A DNA stretch of 63,679 bases from NCBI GenBank assembly GCA_027603945.1, contig JADIIU010000078.1, positions 1 to 63,679 on the forward strand, written 5' to 3'. This DNA comes from Terramyces sp. JEL0728. Taxonomy: Eukaryota; Chytridiomycota; Chytridiomycetes; Rhizophydiales; Terramycetaceae. Shown piece by piece: positions 1 to 9,804 of the stretch (positions within the stretch are counted from its first letter, which is position 1; every line of letters starts with the position of its first letter). Below the pieces are notes generated by a model that worked only from the letters and a program-made list of their open reading frames with translations, had not been told where the DNA came from and searched no databases. The position numbers and the translations under genes were made by a program.

Positions 1-416
1 ATTGGGTTGGATTTAAACATATCTTGCGACACTAAATTATATCAGATGTACTGTTTAATCGATTTCCACAATTGCTGCAAAATTGAAACATTCCATCATT
101 CCTAGCTCCGCATTGAGTGCAAAACATTTGGAATTAAAGTTGAACCTATTTCATTTCTAACGCGCAGACTCTCAACGTGTGATGTCATAACAGTTTGCAT
201 AAGAAAACCGTTGAATTAAAATCCAGTCACAACGGTTTACCAACCAAATGGTCTTTTCGCATGGTTTCTTGAAATATCTTTCCAGATCAACTGCGGATAA
301 ATTATATCATCAACATTATCGAATAAAAGTACAGATTGCGGATATATCAGGAACATAATCAGCGTAAATATCTCAAATCGGAAAGATGCTACTCAGAAAT
401 CGAATAATATTTCCGT
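1..416. other. Intergenic, left edge
   Basis: No reading frame, RNA gene or repeat that I can support. It lies downstream of the first EF-hand gene, which reads leftward and stops at 417. Confidence 0.5.
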
Positions 417-837
417 TTATTGCTGGGAAGGCATATTATGGTGATAGTGTTGGCTCTCCAAAAACTCTTCCCACGAAATTTTCCCGTCAGAATTAATATC
501 ATCTTCACTCAACGTATGTTCAATCATGTATTCTAAATCTGCAACTGGAATTTCTTCAGTTAGTGGTTCATCATATACTCCGTACCCTTGGAAAGCTAAT
601 GCGAGCTCATGCCCATCCCTATATTAACAGTGGTTACAAGTGACCGTCCTTGTTGTAATCATGTAATGAAAAAAAGTAGAATGGCGATTCGTTATCGTCC
701 GCATTCTCATCCCCCGTTGCTTTTTTGAATTGAGCGCTTGATTTCTTTATATTTCCATAGTTGGATTCCTCCGTATCATATTCACCCCCAAACTTTTTAC
801 AAAATGCAAATGCAATCAAAATTGCTTTCAAGATCAT
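417..837 (-). CDS. Secreted EF-hand protein A (MCFD2-like)
   Basis: Exons 837-638 and 618-417 with a 19-nt intron (619-637) give 133 aa. The protein has a hydrophobic N-terminal signal peptide and two EF-hands. The first calcium loop, DYNKDGHLDGHE, is completed exactly by splicing; the second is DINSDGKISWEE. Short length, signal peptide and the FFSLHDYN lead-in resemble MCFD2, the calcium-binding cargo-receptor partner of LMAN1 in the early secretory pathway. That family placement is inference. A tandem paralog lies directly upstream at 902-1312 on the same strand and keeps the intron in the first loop, so the two arose by local duplication. Seen: loops, signal peptide, intron. Inferred: ER/Golgi lumen location and function. 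Confidence 0.8.
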
Positions 838-901
838 AAAGAGAAAAAAAGTTTATTCCTGATCATTGATAAGGTTATGATGATAGCTACATTAATAATG
901 G

Positions 902-1312
902 CTACACTTGAGATTCCAAATATTCCGCCCATGAGATTTTCCCGTTTCCATCCTTGTCATCTTCATCCATTGCATGGTCAATCATCCCTTCCAAATCTTC
1001 CAGATCATATTCGTTCTGCATCTCTTCCTGATCGTACAACTCATACCCCATCAGTGCCATTCCAAGTTCGTGTCCATCCAATTCGCCTTTCATTATATCT
1101 TTTTACCATCTAAATTAATCCAAAATACCCTTGTTGTAGTCGTGCAAACTAAAGAAATAGAAAACATCGTCCTTTTCGTCTCCGCTTGTTTCTGTATTGT
1201 GTTTTCTGAATGATTTCACGCTCTCATGATAATTCCCGTAGTTTGATTTCGACAAATCCACTTGTTTCTTTGCTAATACCAGTGAAAACAAGAAGAGCAG
1301 TGGAATCTTCAT
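902..1312 (-). CDS. Secreted EF-hand protein B with 3-nt micro-exon
   Basis: Exons 1312-1129, 1109-1107 (3 nt) and 1086-902 give 123 aa. N-terminal signal peptide, then two EF-hands. Introns are 19 nt (1110-1128) and 20 nt (1087-1106). With the 3-nt exon ATG the first loop reads DYNKDGELDGHE, a canonical 12-residue loop that matches paralog A (DYNKDGHLDGHE). Skipping it as one 39-42 nt intron would give an 11-residue, non-functional loop. The C-terminus ends ESQV; a further possible 21-nt intron (887-907, donor GTGTAG) would replace V with LSS and is less likely. Role as in paralog A: luminal calcium-binding protein by resemblance to MCFD2. Confidence 0.78.
1107..1109 (-). other. Predicted 3-nt micro-exon
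   Basis: Coding exon ATG (minus strand) between a 19-nt and a 20-nt intron. It supplies two bases of the Asp and one of the Gly in the first EF-hand loop of gene B. Support: it restores both frame and canonical loop length, and both flanking introns match the length and GTA...AG form of the other introns. Confidence 0.7.
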
Positions 1313-1443
1313 TTATTATGGGAAAATCATTTCAGATTAAAGTTGGATATGTGGCGTGGGAAAACACGAATACTATTTCGTAGTGCGATGAGTAAGTTCT
1401 CTCGCAGTAGTAAGCACGCAGCGACTAAAATAGGTCTGATTTA

Positions 1444-2151
1444 TTAAAAAAGAAAAATGTCATTTTGGGTAGTAAATACAGTGCGATCATTCAAGAAATA
1501 ATCATTCAATCCAAAAGGTCTGAAATTGGCTAATGGATCTTCAAAAGGAATAGGAGTATCATACATTGGTATTCCGATAGTAGTGTCTGACAGTGGATTC
1601 ATGGCAAACGAATCGAGGTACTGGCTCCACCCTATTACAGGACTATTACTGAATGTGCTGGCATCTGAAACGGAGTCGCAGAAAGAAGGACGCTTTTCCA
1701 AGCGAGCATCTAGGGCAGGACTAATGGATTCCTTCTTTTCTGGCAGATCAGCAAATATGCAGGTATCATTAGATGTTTCCGAGCAAGTTTCTTCCTGTAT
1801 AATCGGCATACTGGTTTCGAGGTTAAATAATCCTTTTTCTTGTAATCTGAGTCTACTTCTTTGCTTCTTTCCATATTTCTTGCTAGGCCACTTGAAATCC
1901 GGATATTTTTGCAGATGCAATTCTCTAGCAATCATTGCCAGTTTCTGATATTGACTGCGAACGCTTTCCGGTTCTTTGGCCCACATTTGGCCTGCAATCC
2001 TTGATACTTCGTGACTTTTGGTGGTGTTGTGTTTCTTTGTAATCTGCGATAACATTGCTTTCCTGTACACAAAGAAAGCATTTGGTGGTTTTCTTACGCT
2101 GCTTATTTGGGCGGCTACCACTTGAGTATCTTTAGCCATTATCTGATGCAC
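1444..2151 (-). CDS. MATA-type HMG-box protein
   Basis: Single-exon 235 aa protein. An HMG box of the MAT-alpha/sexP-sexM class spans about residues 20-95: it begins RKPPNAFFVYRKAML, continues SRIAGQMWAKEPESVRSQY and ends in a basic KWPSKKYGKKQRSRLR stretch that can serve as nuclear localisation signal. Such boxes bend AT-rich DNA in the minor groove. Proteins of this subclass include fungal mating-type determinants and other developmental regulators. The remaining C-terminal half is acidic and Ser/Thr-rich, typical of an activation region. A second Met at residue 5 could be the start. No other mating-locus gene (sugar transporter, RNA helicase of the sex locus) flanks it, so a mating-type role is not established. 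Confidence 0.85.
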   Translation of the reverse strand: MHQIMAKDTQVVAAQISSVRKPPNAFFVYRKAMLSQITKKHNTTKSHEVSRIAGQMWAKEPESVRSQYQKLAMIARELHLQKYPDFKWPSKKYGKKQRSRLRLQEKGLFNLETSMPIIQEETCSETSNDTCIFADLPEKKESISPALDARLEKRPSFCDSVSDASTFSNSPVIGWSQYLDSFAMNPLSDTTIGIPMYDTPIPFEDPLANFRPFGLNDYFLNDRTVFTTQNDIFLF

Positions 2152-2555
2152 ACAATTCGTGTTGTTTTTATATGATTTTACCGGCCGTCTTCAACCGTGT
2201 GAACTCTGCCACAAAACGGTAAAGTTTGCGGTCCATAACTTTGAGGTGGGCACGACATGAAGATTATTTCGGGCGAAGCGAATCAGTGCAGCACATGAAT
2301 GCACTTTGAGCTGGTGCTTGTTGATCAATTACGCACATTACAAGACGCAAATATTAATAATAAATCCCTGATCTTATTCGTATTGTACTTGTAATCTTTA
2401 TCTCGCACTATTATTGAATTTCTGATTGCTTGACGGCCGAATCGGGACCCAAAAACCTCTCTCAAAATTACCCATCATTTTTCCGTTAAAAATCCGTCAA
2501 GCAAACACATGCAACTAAAAGCGTAGTACATGGCCGCTACAGTAAGCAAATCAGA
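2152..2555. other. Intergenic
   Basis: About 400 bases between the 5' end of the HMG-box gene and the 3' end of the 92-aa gene. It should hold the HMG-box promoter. I see no conserved reading frame or repeat. Confidence 0.4.
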
Positions 2556-2862
2556 TTATTTTTCCAGTAAATGTTCCAGATCTGGTGAAAATGCAGCAAC
2601 AATAACTTTGTTCAATCCAAGTCTGATCAGCTGCTTCCAAGTTACTCCTCCACCCGACAACTTTAATATTTGATTTCTTACGTTTCCTGCAAGTTTGAGA
2701 TTCTTGAAAATAACTGATTTAGGGAAAATTACATTTTTCTTGTTCTTTGGTGGGGATTACAAGAATACTTACCAGGTCTTGATATTCCATTGAACTGTGC
2801 AGATTCTCAAATAGCGGATACATTGGATTCTTTCGTGAAATATTTGGGGAGAGTGATTGCAT
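2556..2862 (-). CDS. Small conserved-looking protein, unknown
   Basis: Exons 2862-2773 and 2744-2556 give 92 aa. Neither exon is long enough to stand out as an open frame, but together they read cleanly from ATG to stop. The protein starts MQSLSPNISRKNPMYPLF and its second half, from KSVIFKNLKLAGN to VTWKQLIRLGLNKVIVAAF, looks like a compact basic alpha/beta fold. I do not recognise it. The intron (2745-2772) is 28 nt, the only one in the window outside 19-22 nt. An alternative AG 6 nt downstream gives a 34-nt intron in the same frame and removes NK. Confidence 0.55.
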
Positions 2863-3029
2863 TTTATGCTAAGAAATCTGGAGCAAGAATTTTATGTGCG
2901 TTCGATTGATTCTTTCATCGTATGATTGCCGTGCAGCGTTACTCAAAACCTGTTATTCCGGCCAGATTGCTAGAATCTGTAATTAATCTATTCAGGCGAT
3001 GATTTATTAAGGGTCCAGACTAGATTAAG

Positions 3030-3809
3030 CTACGTTAGAGTGGTTTTGGTAAACAGTTCGTGCTCCAACAGAAACTGCACCACGCCATCAATTTCATCCA
3101 ATTCTCCGTTGGCCAGCCAGTGTAGCACTATCCCAAATAACCAGAAATTCTCTATCCATGTTATTCCAGCATCACTACATTTTTCTACTAGGAGCTGTCT
3201 CTTTGAAGGAGAAAAAACAGAATAGTTTCCATAGTTGATATCTTTCCCATGGTATCGCGCAAATATAAACGAAAATGAGCAAACCAATTTATCCATCGTT
3301 AAACTGATTTCTGAATTATTCGAATCATTAGTAATCTGGTAATTTAGTATCATATCAATTGTCGTAAGCGAGTGGGTATTTGACAATGGAGTGTCTGGTG
3401 CAATCAAAGTGAACAATTTTCGTTGGTCGCTCCCCAACGAAATACCACACTTGACACACCAACTTAATCTATCATTCCTGGCATGTTTTAATTTGATTTC
3501 CTTGTTCAATTGAAATACCAACAGTTTGTCTTTGAAATCACACGTTACTAATTTGACAGGAGTTGATTGCTGTGATTCTATTGCGGCATTGGAAAATGTA
3601 AACCAAGGACCTCCGCTTGAGTTTAATAAATAGAAATCAATTATCAGCGGGGAGTAGTTGAGATGACTAACGATACCAATTTCCATTTGGCTCTGCTTTT
3701 TAAAATTATTTACCTTCCACCATTTTGACACTCGTCTGCTTTGCCAGAGATCTCTGATTGAAAGATTTTCCATTACCAGTATGAACAATTCATTTGGCAG
3801 GCTAATCAT
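3030..3809 (-). CDS. F-box protein
   Basis: Single-exon protein of 259 aa, from the Met that begins MISLPNELFILVMENL; an upstream Met at 3845 would add 12 residues. Residues 1-40 form an F-box (LPNEL...LSIRDLWQSRRVSKWW), the Skp1-binding module of SCF ubiquitin ligases. The remainder shows no LRR, WD40 or ankyrin repeats, so the substrate-binding part is unrecognised. The gene is divergent from the phosphatase gene at 3921, with about 110 bases between starts. Adaptor function for ubiquitination is inferred from the F-box alone. Confidence 0.7.
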   Translation of the reverse strand: MISLPNELFILVMENLSIRDLWQSRRVSKWWKVNNFKKQSQMEIGIVSHLNYSPLIIDFYLLNSSGGPWFTFSNAAIESQQSTPVKLVTCDFKDKLLVFQLNKEIKLKHARNDRLSWCVKCGISLGSDQRKLFTLIAPDTPLSNTHSLTTIDMILNYQITNDSNNSEISLTMDKLVCSFSFIFARYHGKDINYGNYSVFSPSKRQLLVEKCSDAGITWIENFWLFGIVLHWLANGELDEIDGVVQFLLEHELFTKTTLT

Positions 3810-3920
3810 GAAAAGTAGAAGGCAATAAATCACATGTCTATTCAATCATAGTAAACAAATAAAATATTTCTAGAATAAGTATTTCTAAATGCATAATAAT
3901 GATCCATTAGCAATTCAGAG

Positions 3921-4941
3921 TTGCTAGTGAGGAAATCTTTCAAAAAAAGTCAAAATCTCCGAATGAGAAGTTGCAGGACATTAGTTCTACTCATGTCGCT
4001 GGCAATTATGATTGGAGTATCGTTCTATCGATATCCTGATTTATACAATTTGCTGTTTGATAAAATAGCAACATATTTAGACCAGGATTCCAACAAACCA
4101 GATAGGATTGTAGCGGTTGGGGATTTACACGGAGACTTGGATAACAGTGTTAAAACATTGCGCATGGCTGGTTTGATTAACGAGAACAATGATTGGATTG
4201 CCGGCAAGTCAATATTTGTACAAACTGGAGATATAGTTGATCGCGGACCAGATACCATTGCTCTTTATAAATTGATGATGAAGCTGACTGAACAAGCGGG
4301 GAAAGCCGGAGGAAGAGTAATCAGATTCTTATATAGGTTGTTGAAATATTGGGAAACCACGAAGTTATGAATTTGCAAGGGGATTTAAGATATGTTACAA
4401 GGGAAGATTTTGAGTCATTTGGTGGATATGAAAATAGAGAAAAGGTATGGTCTGAAGACGGCTGGATTGGCAAGTACATACGCACTTTGGGGATATCCGC
4501 TTGGATAAACGGAACTGTTTTCTTTCATGGAGGGTAACCATTACTTACAGCAGCGCAACCGCAGAGTGGGCAAACCTGCATATAGAAGGGCTGAATGATA
4601 GAGCAAAAAAGAACATGCATGAACCTAGAGATCCGATTTTTGGCGGTGATGGCCCTTTATGGTATAGAGGATATGCTCAGAATCCCGAAAGCAGAGAATG
4701 CGGCCATCTGGACAAGGCACTCAGACTGTTGAATGTATTGCTAGTTTAATTACAGGCCACGCGACTGGTAATTGGGCACACTCCTCAGCCAGGGCACATT
4801 CTTACCCGCTGCAACAGTAGGATTTTTGTTATTGATGTTGGAATATCCCGGGTGTATGGCGGCTATTCTGCAGCGCTGGAAATTATAGGAGATCAGGTGT
4901 TTGGGCTATATCCAAACAAGAGAATAAAGTTGACCAAGTAA
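3921..4941 (+). CDS. Shewanella-like (SLP) metallophosphatase
   Basis: Exons 3921-4316, 4337-4533, 4554-4734 and 4756-4941 give 319 aa; introns are 20, 20 and 21 nt. A signal-anchor (LVLLMSLAIMIGVSFY) near residues 20-36 precedes a calcineurin-like phosphoesterase fold. The metal-binding motifs appear in order: GDLHGD, GDIVDRG, GNHE and, in the last exon, GHTPQPGHI. GNHE is split from the preceding beta-strand by the first intron and is only restored by splicing. The layout matches Shewanella-like protein phosphatases, which are secretory or membrane-tethered Ser/Thr or Tyr phosphatases in plants, protists and some fungi. The substrate is unknown. An alternative start is Met15. Confidence 0.85.
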
Positions 4942-5133
4942 CCTCAAATCCGCGTTCAGTCGTATTATTGATCTTGCTGATTGTTTTCCATTTTTTATCT
5001 GCTCCTCATTGTTCAGAGTGACGAAAGCAAGAAAAGCGCCTCGCACTCTTTACATCGCGTCAACACTCACAAACCAGCAACCACTGGACTACACATTTGT
5101 AAGCGGCAATACCTAAACAGAAAACAAACTAAA

Positions 5134-5777
5134 ATGCGTGAATACAAACTTGTTGTCTTGGGTTCCGGAGGTGTCGGTAAATCTGCCCTCGTAAGCGATA
5201 AGCTAACTGTAGACGGTTCAATTTGTACAATCGATTTTCGTGGAAAAATATGACCCAACTATTGAAGATTCTTATCGTAAACAAGTAGAAATTGACGGTC
5301 AGCAATGTATGCTTGAGATTTTGGATACTGCAGGAACAGGTAGGTTTTACTTTACTCAGAACAATTTACGGCAATGCGTGATTTGTACATGAAGAATGGA
5401 CAAGGATTTATTCTTGTATATTCTATAACTTCACAAGCAACGTTCAATGATTTGGTAGAGCTCCGAGAGCAAATCCTACGTGTAAAAGATACCGATAAAG
5501 TATTCAATAGCTGATATCCAGGTTCCTATGGTTCTAGTAGGAAACAAATGCGATTTGGAAGACGACCGTGTTGTATCAAAAGCCGATGGACAATCATTAT
5601 CTGCGAAATGGGGCGGATGTACATTTTTAGAAAGTAGTGCTAGAAAAAAAATCAATGTAGACGAAGTTTTCTATGATCTTGTAAGACAGATCAATAAGAC
5701 AATGCCAGACAAGGTACCTCGTCTGTAATTATTAGGACAAGAAAAAAGAAAAAAAGAAGGGTTGTCTGATCCTCTAA
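5134..5777 (+). CDS. RSR1: Rap1/Rsr1 Ras-family GTPase
   Basis: Exons 5134-5190, 5213-5339, 5360-5499, 5522-5713 and 5736-5777 give 185 aa; introns are 22, 20, 22 and 22 nt. P-loop [10 protein letters not shown], effector loop [11 protein letters not shown], switch [15 protein letters not shown] (the Thr after DTAG is Rap-specific), NKCD and ESSA guanine-binding motifs are all present. The last exon adds a lysine run and the CAAX box CLIL, whose final Leu predicts geranylgeranylation and membrane attachment. This is the yardstick for the tiny introns: every splice restores a residue conserved in Rap/Rsr1. In yeast Rsr1/Bud1 directs polarity-site selection. A Ras-family GEF is encoded 8.7 kb downstream (14441-17330). 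Confidence 0.95.
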
Positions 5778-5831
5778 ATTGATAGTAATGATTTTTCAAT
5801 TTATCGTAATAAAACAAATTTTTGAATGCGC

Positions 5832-8019
5832 TTAAAGTTTTCCACCTTTTGCCAGGTCTTGTTTCATTGATTGCGCGATTGAGTATGCTACAGAGTAGGT
5901 AGTGAGCATAGGGCTATGTTAATCAAATATTACTTTACACCACTGGCAGTAGGGAATACGCTGGCATCCGCGACATACACTCCCTGCAGGTCGTATAACT
6001 CGCCATTAGGCTTGACTGCACCATCAGACTTTTTCCCTGACATTCTGCAAGTACTCATTTGATGCGCAGAAAAGATGGTCATTTTTTCAGTGTTTACACC
6101 GGATTTATGCACTCTTTTGAGAAAGTCTTTGTATTCATTGGAAGCAAGAGTCTGTTCAGGAGTGTGGGCTGGATTCTTTTTGAAAGGAGGAACATCGGAT
6201 TGCGTAGTATAGACTTCTGTTGCGCCAGCAGCTAGAAGTGCACTTAATCCAACTTCGAATCCTTGAGCCATGCTGACTTTATCAGCATTACCTAATTTCC
6301 AATTCAACCGTCCATTATTATCGCCGTCAATATATATTTGCCCTTCAGAGTCTTTGTCTCTAGTAAGCACGATTACGGAGACGGTGTGGGGCCAATTAAG
6401 GACAGATCGCTTGTGCCCTTTACTCGATTCCCATTTTTGACACCCAGTATACATGGAAGGATGAGAAGCTGGGATTTCTAATATTAAATACAACACACCC
6501 AATCTTGCGCCGTAGCCTTGTCCATCCGCATTTGCAACTTGGTTAGACAAAGTGGTCATGATTGAACCCTTATAGGACAAAATATCCTTGTCGGGGAAGA
6601 TACCAAAGACTGTAGTGACCGGATGCACTCTCAGGTGCTTTCCAACGTGGGTAGAAAGGCTGGGGATTTTGGATTTCAGCAATATCACAGGAGTATTCAT
6701 TGATCCAGCAGACAAAACAACTTTTTTGGAATTGATTCTGACGGGTTTTCCATTCTTTAGTGCCAATACACCTACTGCCTTTCCGTTTTTGTGTAATACT
6801 TGTTCCACCTGAAGATCACTGATAAACCTGCAACCTGCTTCTGCTGCATCCTTAATCCAAGTGAGAGTAGATGATAACTTTCCACCGTTTGGACAACCAA
6901 ATGTACAGAACCCACACTGATGGTCTTGTCCACCTGTATTTTGAGGAATAGCAGTAACATGATAGCCTAATTTCTTGCAGCCTTCATAAAACAAACTATT
7001 TGGAGTATTGTGTTTGTCTGGCTGCACTACACCAACTCTTGCTTTTGCAACATCAATCGAATTTTGGAACTCTGGAGTAGCAAAATGTAAAAGTCCCCAT
7101 TTTTCAGCCCATTCTTTGCGAGTGATCTCAGGGAGTTCCAAAGAAGCAGACCTACTGTTATTTCTGGTTACCAGTTAATGGCAGATCCACCGCCAAAAGT
7201 TTTCCCCGCCAAAATCAAAATTCCACCGTCTTCGGAGTAGTAGCCGCCTTCCTTTTCATAGTAACTAGAAAATGAAGCCTTTTCTTCTAGTGAATAGTCA
7301 GACGGGTGCACATAACTGCCTTTTTCAACGATAATCACGTTATAACCTGCTTTTGATAGTTCAGCTGCTAAAACACCACCACCACATCCAGAACCAACAA
7401 CTACCACATCGCATTCAAGCTGGACTTCCTTTTCAGATTCAAGAGGGCCGTCAATATTCATAAATTGCGGTCGCCAAATTTTGGATGCACGATGAGCATT
7501 TATTTCCATTTCCTTGACCGGCCCATGATACTTTAATGCGTTCCATGCTTTGTTTTGTTTTTCATCATCGTAGGTTCCGTATGAATGCAAAATAGAGACA
7601 AGTCTGAATATTCTGAAGAGCAATCGCAAATCAGATAGGTAGCTGTTGCTAAGAGCAAGCAACACCTTTTCACGATCATCCCTGGCCATATCAGGGAATG
7701 GTTTCAATCCAACTCCGCCAGAGAGAATGTAGGTTCCTAGTGAGGTTGACAAACTTGACAAAATAAAGTTGATTGCTGGCAGCTTATCCTTTGGAACTGT
7801 CCTGTTCATATATTCTTCTATGACAGATCCAGCATTTTTCAAATGAGAAGAAGTCTTGAATTTGTATAGTGTCTCTCGATATGCTCCATCAACATGCAAG
7901 CTTGGATCGATGGCATTCAAATACGCTGTTTCATTTTCAGATATTTCCTGTGGATTCAATTCGGCGACAAACGTATCGGCGATTGCTTCTAGTACTGCAG
8001 CGATTGCTGATTTCTGCAT
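5832..8019 (-). CDS. FAO1: Long-chain fatty-alcohol oxidase (GMC family)
   Basis: Exons 8019-7172, 7151-5934 and 5913-5832 give 715 aa; both introns are 20 nt. FAD-binding Rossmann motif GSGCGGG at about residue 210, the FAO hallmark QCGFCTFGCPNGGK, and the GMC C-terminal catalytic segment FSAHQMSTCRM are present. The last intron splits the Asn codon of SGVNPM; without it the protein would stop just before the end of the FAD-binding domain. FAO enzymes oxidise long-chain alcohols to aldehydes with O2, giving H2O2, in peroxisomes or ER membranes (omega-oxidation). The C-terminal GGKL is not a classic peroxisomal targeting signal. Confidence 0.92.
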
Positions 8020-8158
8020 TTAAGTCTTGAAACCCCCAGATGTTTTCACGGGCCACCTTCCACAAAATTTAGCCCCAACTCAGGAGGATACTAGTAGCCT
8101 GGCCCATATTACATAGTTTCTGGTATCTTTGGGGAATGCAAAGTTATTTTTATTTTCA

Positions 8159-8446
8159 TTATTTAACGACTACTCTAGGCTGGTCTGCATACACACCAGC
8201 TGGATTGGAATTCACTACTACCCTAGGCTGCTCCGCATATCCAACAAAATCATTTTTAAATTTTGCTTGTTCTGTTCTATTGTCCAAGTACACTCTTGGT
8301 TGATCCGCAACGGTATTGACAACAACTCTTGGCTGTTCAGCAGGCTGTGTAAGAATGGTTTCCATGCTTTGAGATGGCTTTGGCGGTTGTTTTTCTTGTA
8401 TTCCAAAGCAGTTTTTAACGTAATTCATTATTTTATCGACATTCAT
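8159..8446 (-). CDS. Small repeat protein with QPRVVV motifs
   Basis: Single-exon 95 aa protein. After an N-terminal helix-like segment (MNVDKIMNYVKNCFG) it carries four copies of a short motif, (A)(E/D)QPRV(V/Y), the clearest being AEQPRVVVN twice and ADQPRVVVK at the end. Spacing between copies is irregular. No signal peptide or membrane segment. I do not recognise it; the repeats look like short linear binding motifs. It sits between the fatty-alcohol oxidase and the LRR receptor, all on the minus strand. Confidence 0.55.
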   Translation of the reverse strand: MNVDKIMNYVKNCFGIQEKQPPKPSQSMETILTQPAEQPRVVVNTVADQPRVYLDNRTEQAKFKNDFVGYAEQPRVVVNSNPAGVYADQPRVVVK

Positions 8447-8532
8447 GTTTGAAAATTCAAAAAATGTGCCACCGCAATTTTAGAGTTTTTTGGTTTATCG
8501 TTCCACAAGAGGTAATAGCTAATTAATTTATT

Positions 8533-9386
8533 TCAGGTATTTTTAGTAATCATTTGAACATTAAAATTATCTCTTGAAGCACGGAAACTGAATCTACGAT
8601 CAGCGAAACCTCCTGTTGCATCACTTTCAACCATATCGATGCTTGCCCTTCCTGGTTTATCATATCCATCTCCATTATGTATTGCAAGGATTGAGGGCAA
8701 GCCTTTCTCCTCCTTTGCAGGCCTCCTCTTCTTCCATAGAATTAGCAGCAGCACTAGCCCAACAGAGAATATCAATCCTGCTGCAATTAATGCTATTGTA
8801 GTATTAGGCATGGGCCGATTCGTATTATCAGAGTCCTGCAGTATAGTGGGCAACGACTCTATACTATAGGCTTGTGTAGTACTATGCACGGTGGTTTGTT
8901 GGTGTACAGGTACTGTTCGTACAATAGTATGCAGTGTAATGGCTGGAATATATACAGAGGTGGTTTCCGCTACATTATCTTCAGAGTCGGGTAGATCAAA
9001 CCTGGATTAACGCGCTATTACTTGAAATTGGTAAACTGGGGCATACTTTGTATTGCTGTTGGAATATGGCCAGCGAAATTATTTTCTGAAAAATCCCTTT
9101 TGATTAATATCGGCTTACAACTCGTACAAGTTTCTTAGATTCGCTATTGTAGAAGGAATATTTCCACCAAGCTGATTGTTACTCAAGTCCCTGGCGTTAA
9201 AAACAAGTACAGTTTCAACAGCTGAGTAAGATTTCCAATTGAAGAAGTAACAATTCCTGTTATATTCCGATTCGACAGTTGGACAGCAGTTATTCTAGCA
9301 TTTTTACACGTAATCCCGTCAAGTAAACAGCACTTTCTTGCTGGAAACGAAATCGAACTTGAAAGTATTTGGCAATCTGAAGCCAT
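8533..9386 (-). CDS. LRR receptor-like membrane protein A
   Basis: Exons 9386-9211, 9190-9119, 9096-9022 and 9001-8533 give 263 aa; introns are 20, 22 and 20 nt. A Cys-rich LRR N-cap (ARKCCLLDGITC) is followed by about three plant-type LRRs with the GxIP signature (LDLSNNQLGGNIP, LDFSENNFAGHIP), a Thr-rich stalk, one transmembrane helix (IALIAAGLIFSVGLVLLLIL) and a cytoplasmic tail of about 70 aa starting KKRRP. There is no kinase domain. All three introns are phase 2, and the 72-nt exon encodes exactly one 24-residue LRR. The start ATG lacks a signal peptide, so an upstream exon may be missing. Ligand unknown; surface sensing is inferred. Confidence 0.75.
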
Positions 9387-9804
9387 GATTTTTTGTGATT
9401 GTTTATTCTATTTAAGGGATCGGCGATGGACATCTGAATCGGAGTTTATCGTGAGAAACGAGCGACAAGACTCGCAAAATAAGCATCCCACGAACAGTCG
9501 ATTGATGAAACAGATATGGTTATAGCAATCGGATTTAATTAGCGTGGCCTTACATCTTGAATAATGACATTTACTTGGTGCGCGACATGTTATAATTATG
9601 GTAGTACTAGCTTGACAGTTCAGCTAGCAAAGCAATCTGCGACGATAATATGACGAGACTGCATAAGTTTTTGTAATATTTTAAAAATGTCGCTATATTG
9701 ATGCAATACTGCTTCTCAAGTCAAACCAAGCAGGCTAGATTTAAATCAATGAAATTAAAAATAATATATATTCAATAAATTCTAGGTAAATATCCAATGC
9801 TAAA
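9387..9804. other. Intergenic between LRR genes
   Basis: About 400 bases upstream of LRR gene A. It should contain that gene's promoter and perhaps a missing signal-peptide exon. A 6-bp stem (ctagct/agctag) occurs near 9608-9628, too short to interpret. Confidence 0.4.

Noticed and set aside
1087..1128. One 42-nt intron instead of two introns and a micro-exon
   Set aside because: It would leave an 11-residue EF-hand loop, while the paralog and the consensus need 12. It would also be twice the usual intron length.
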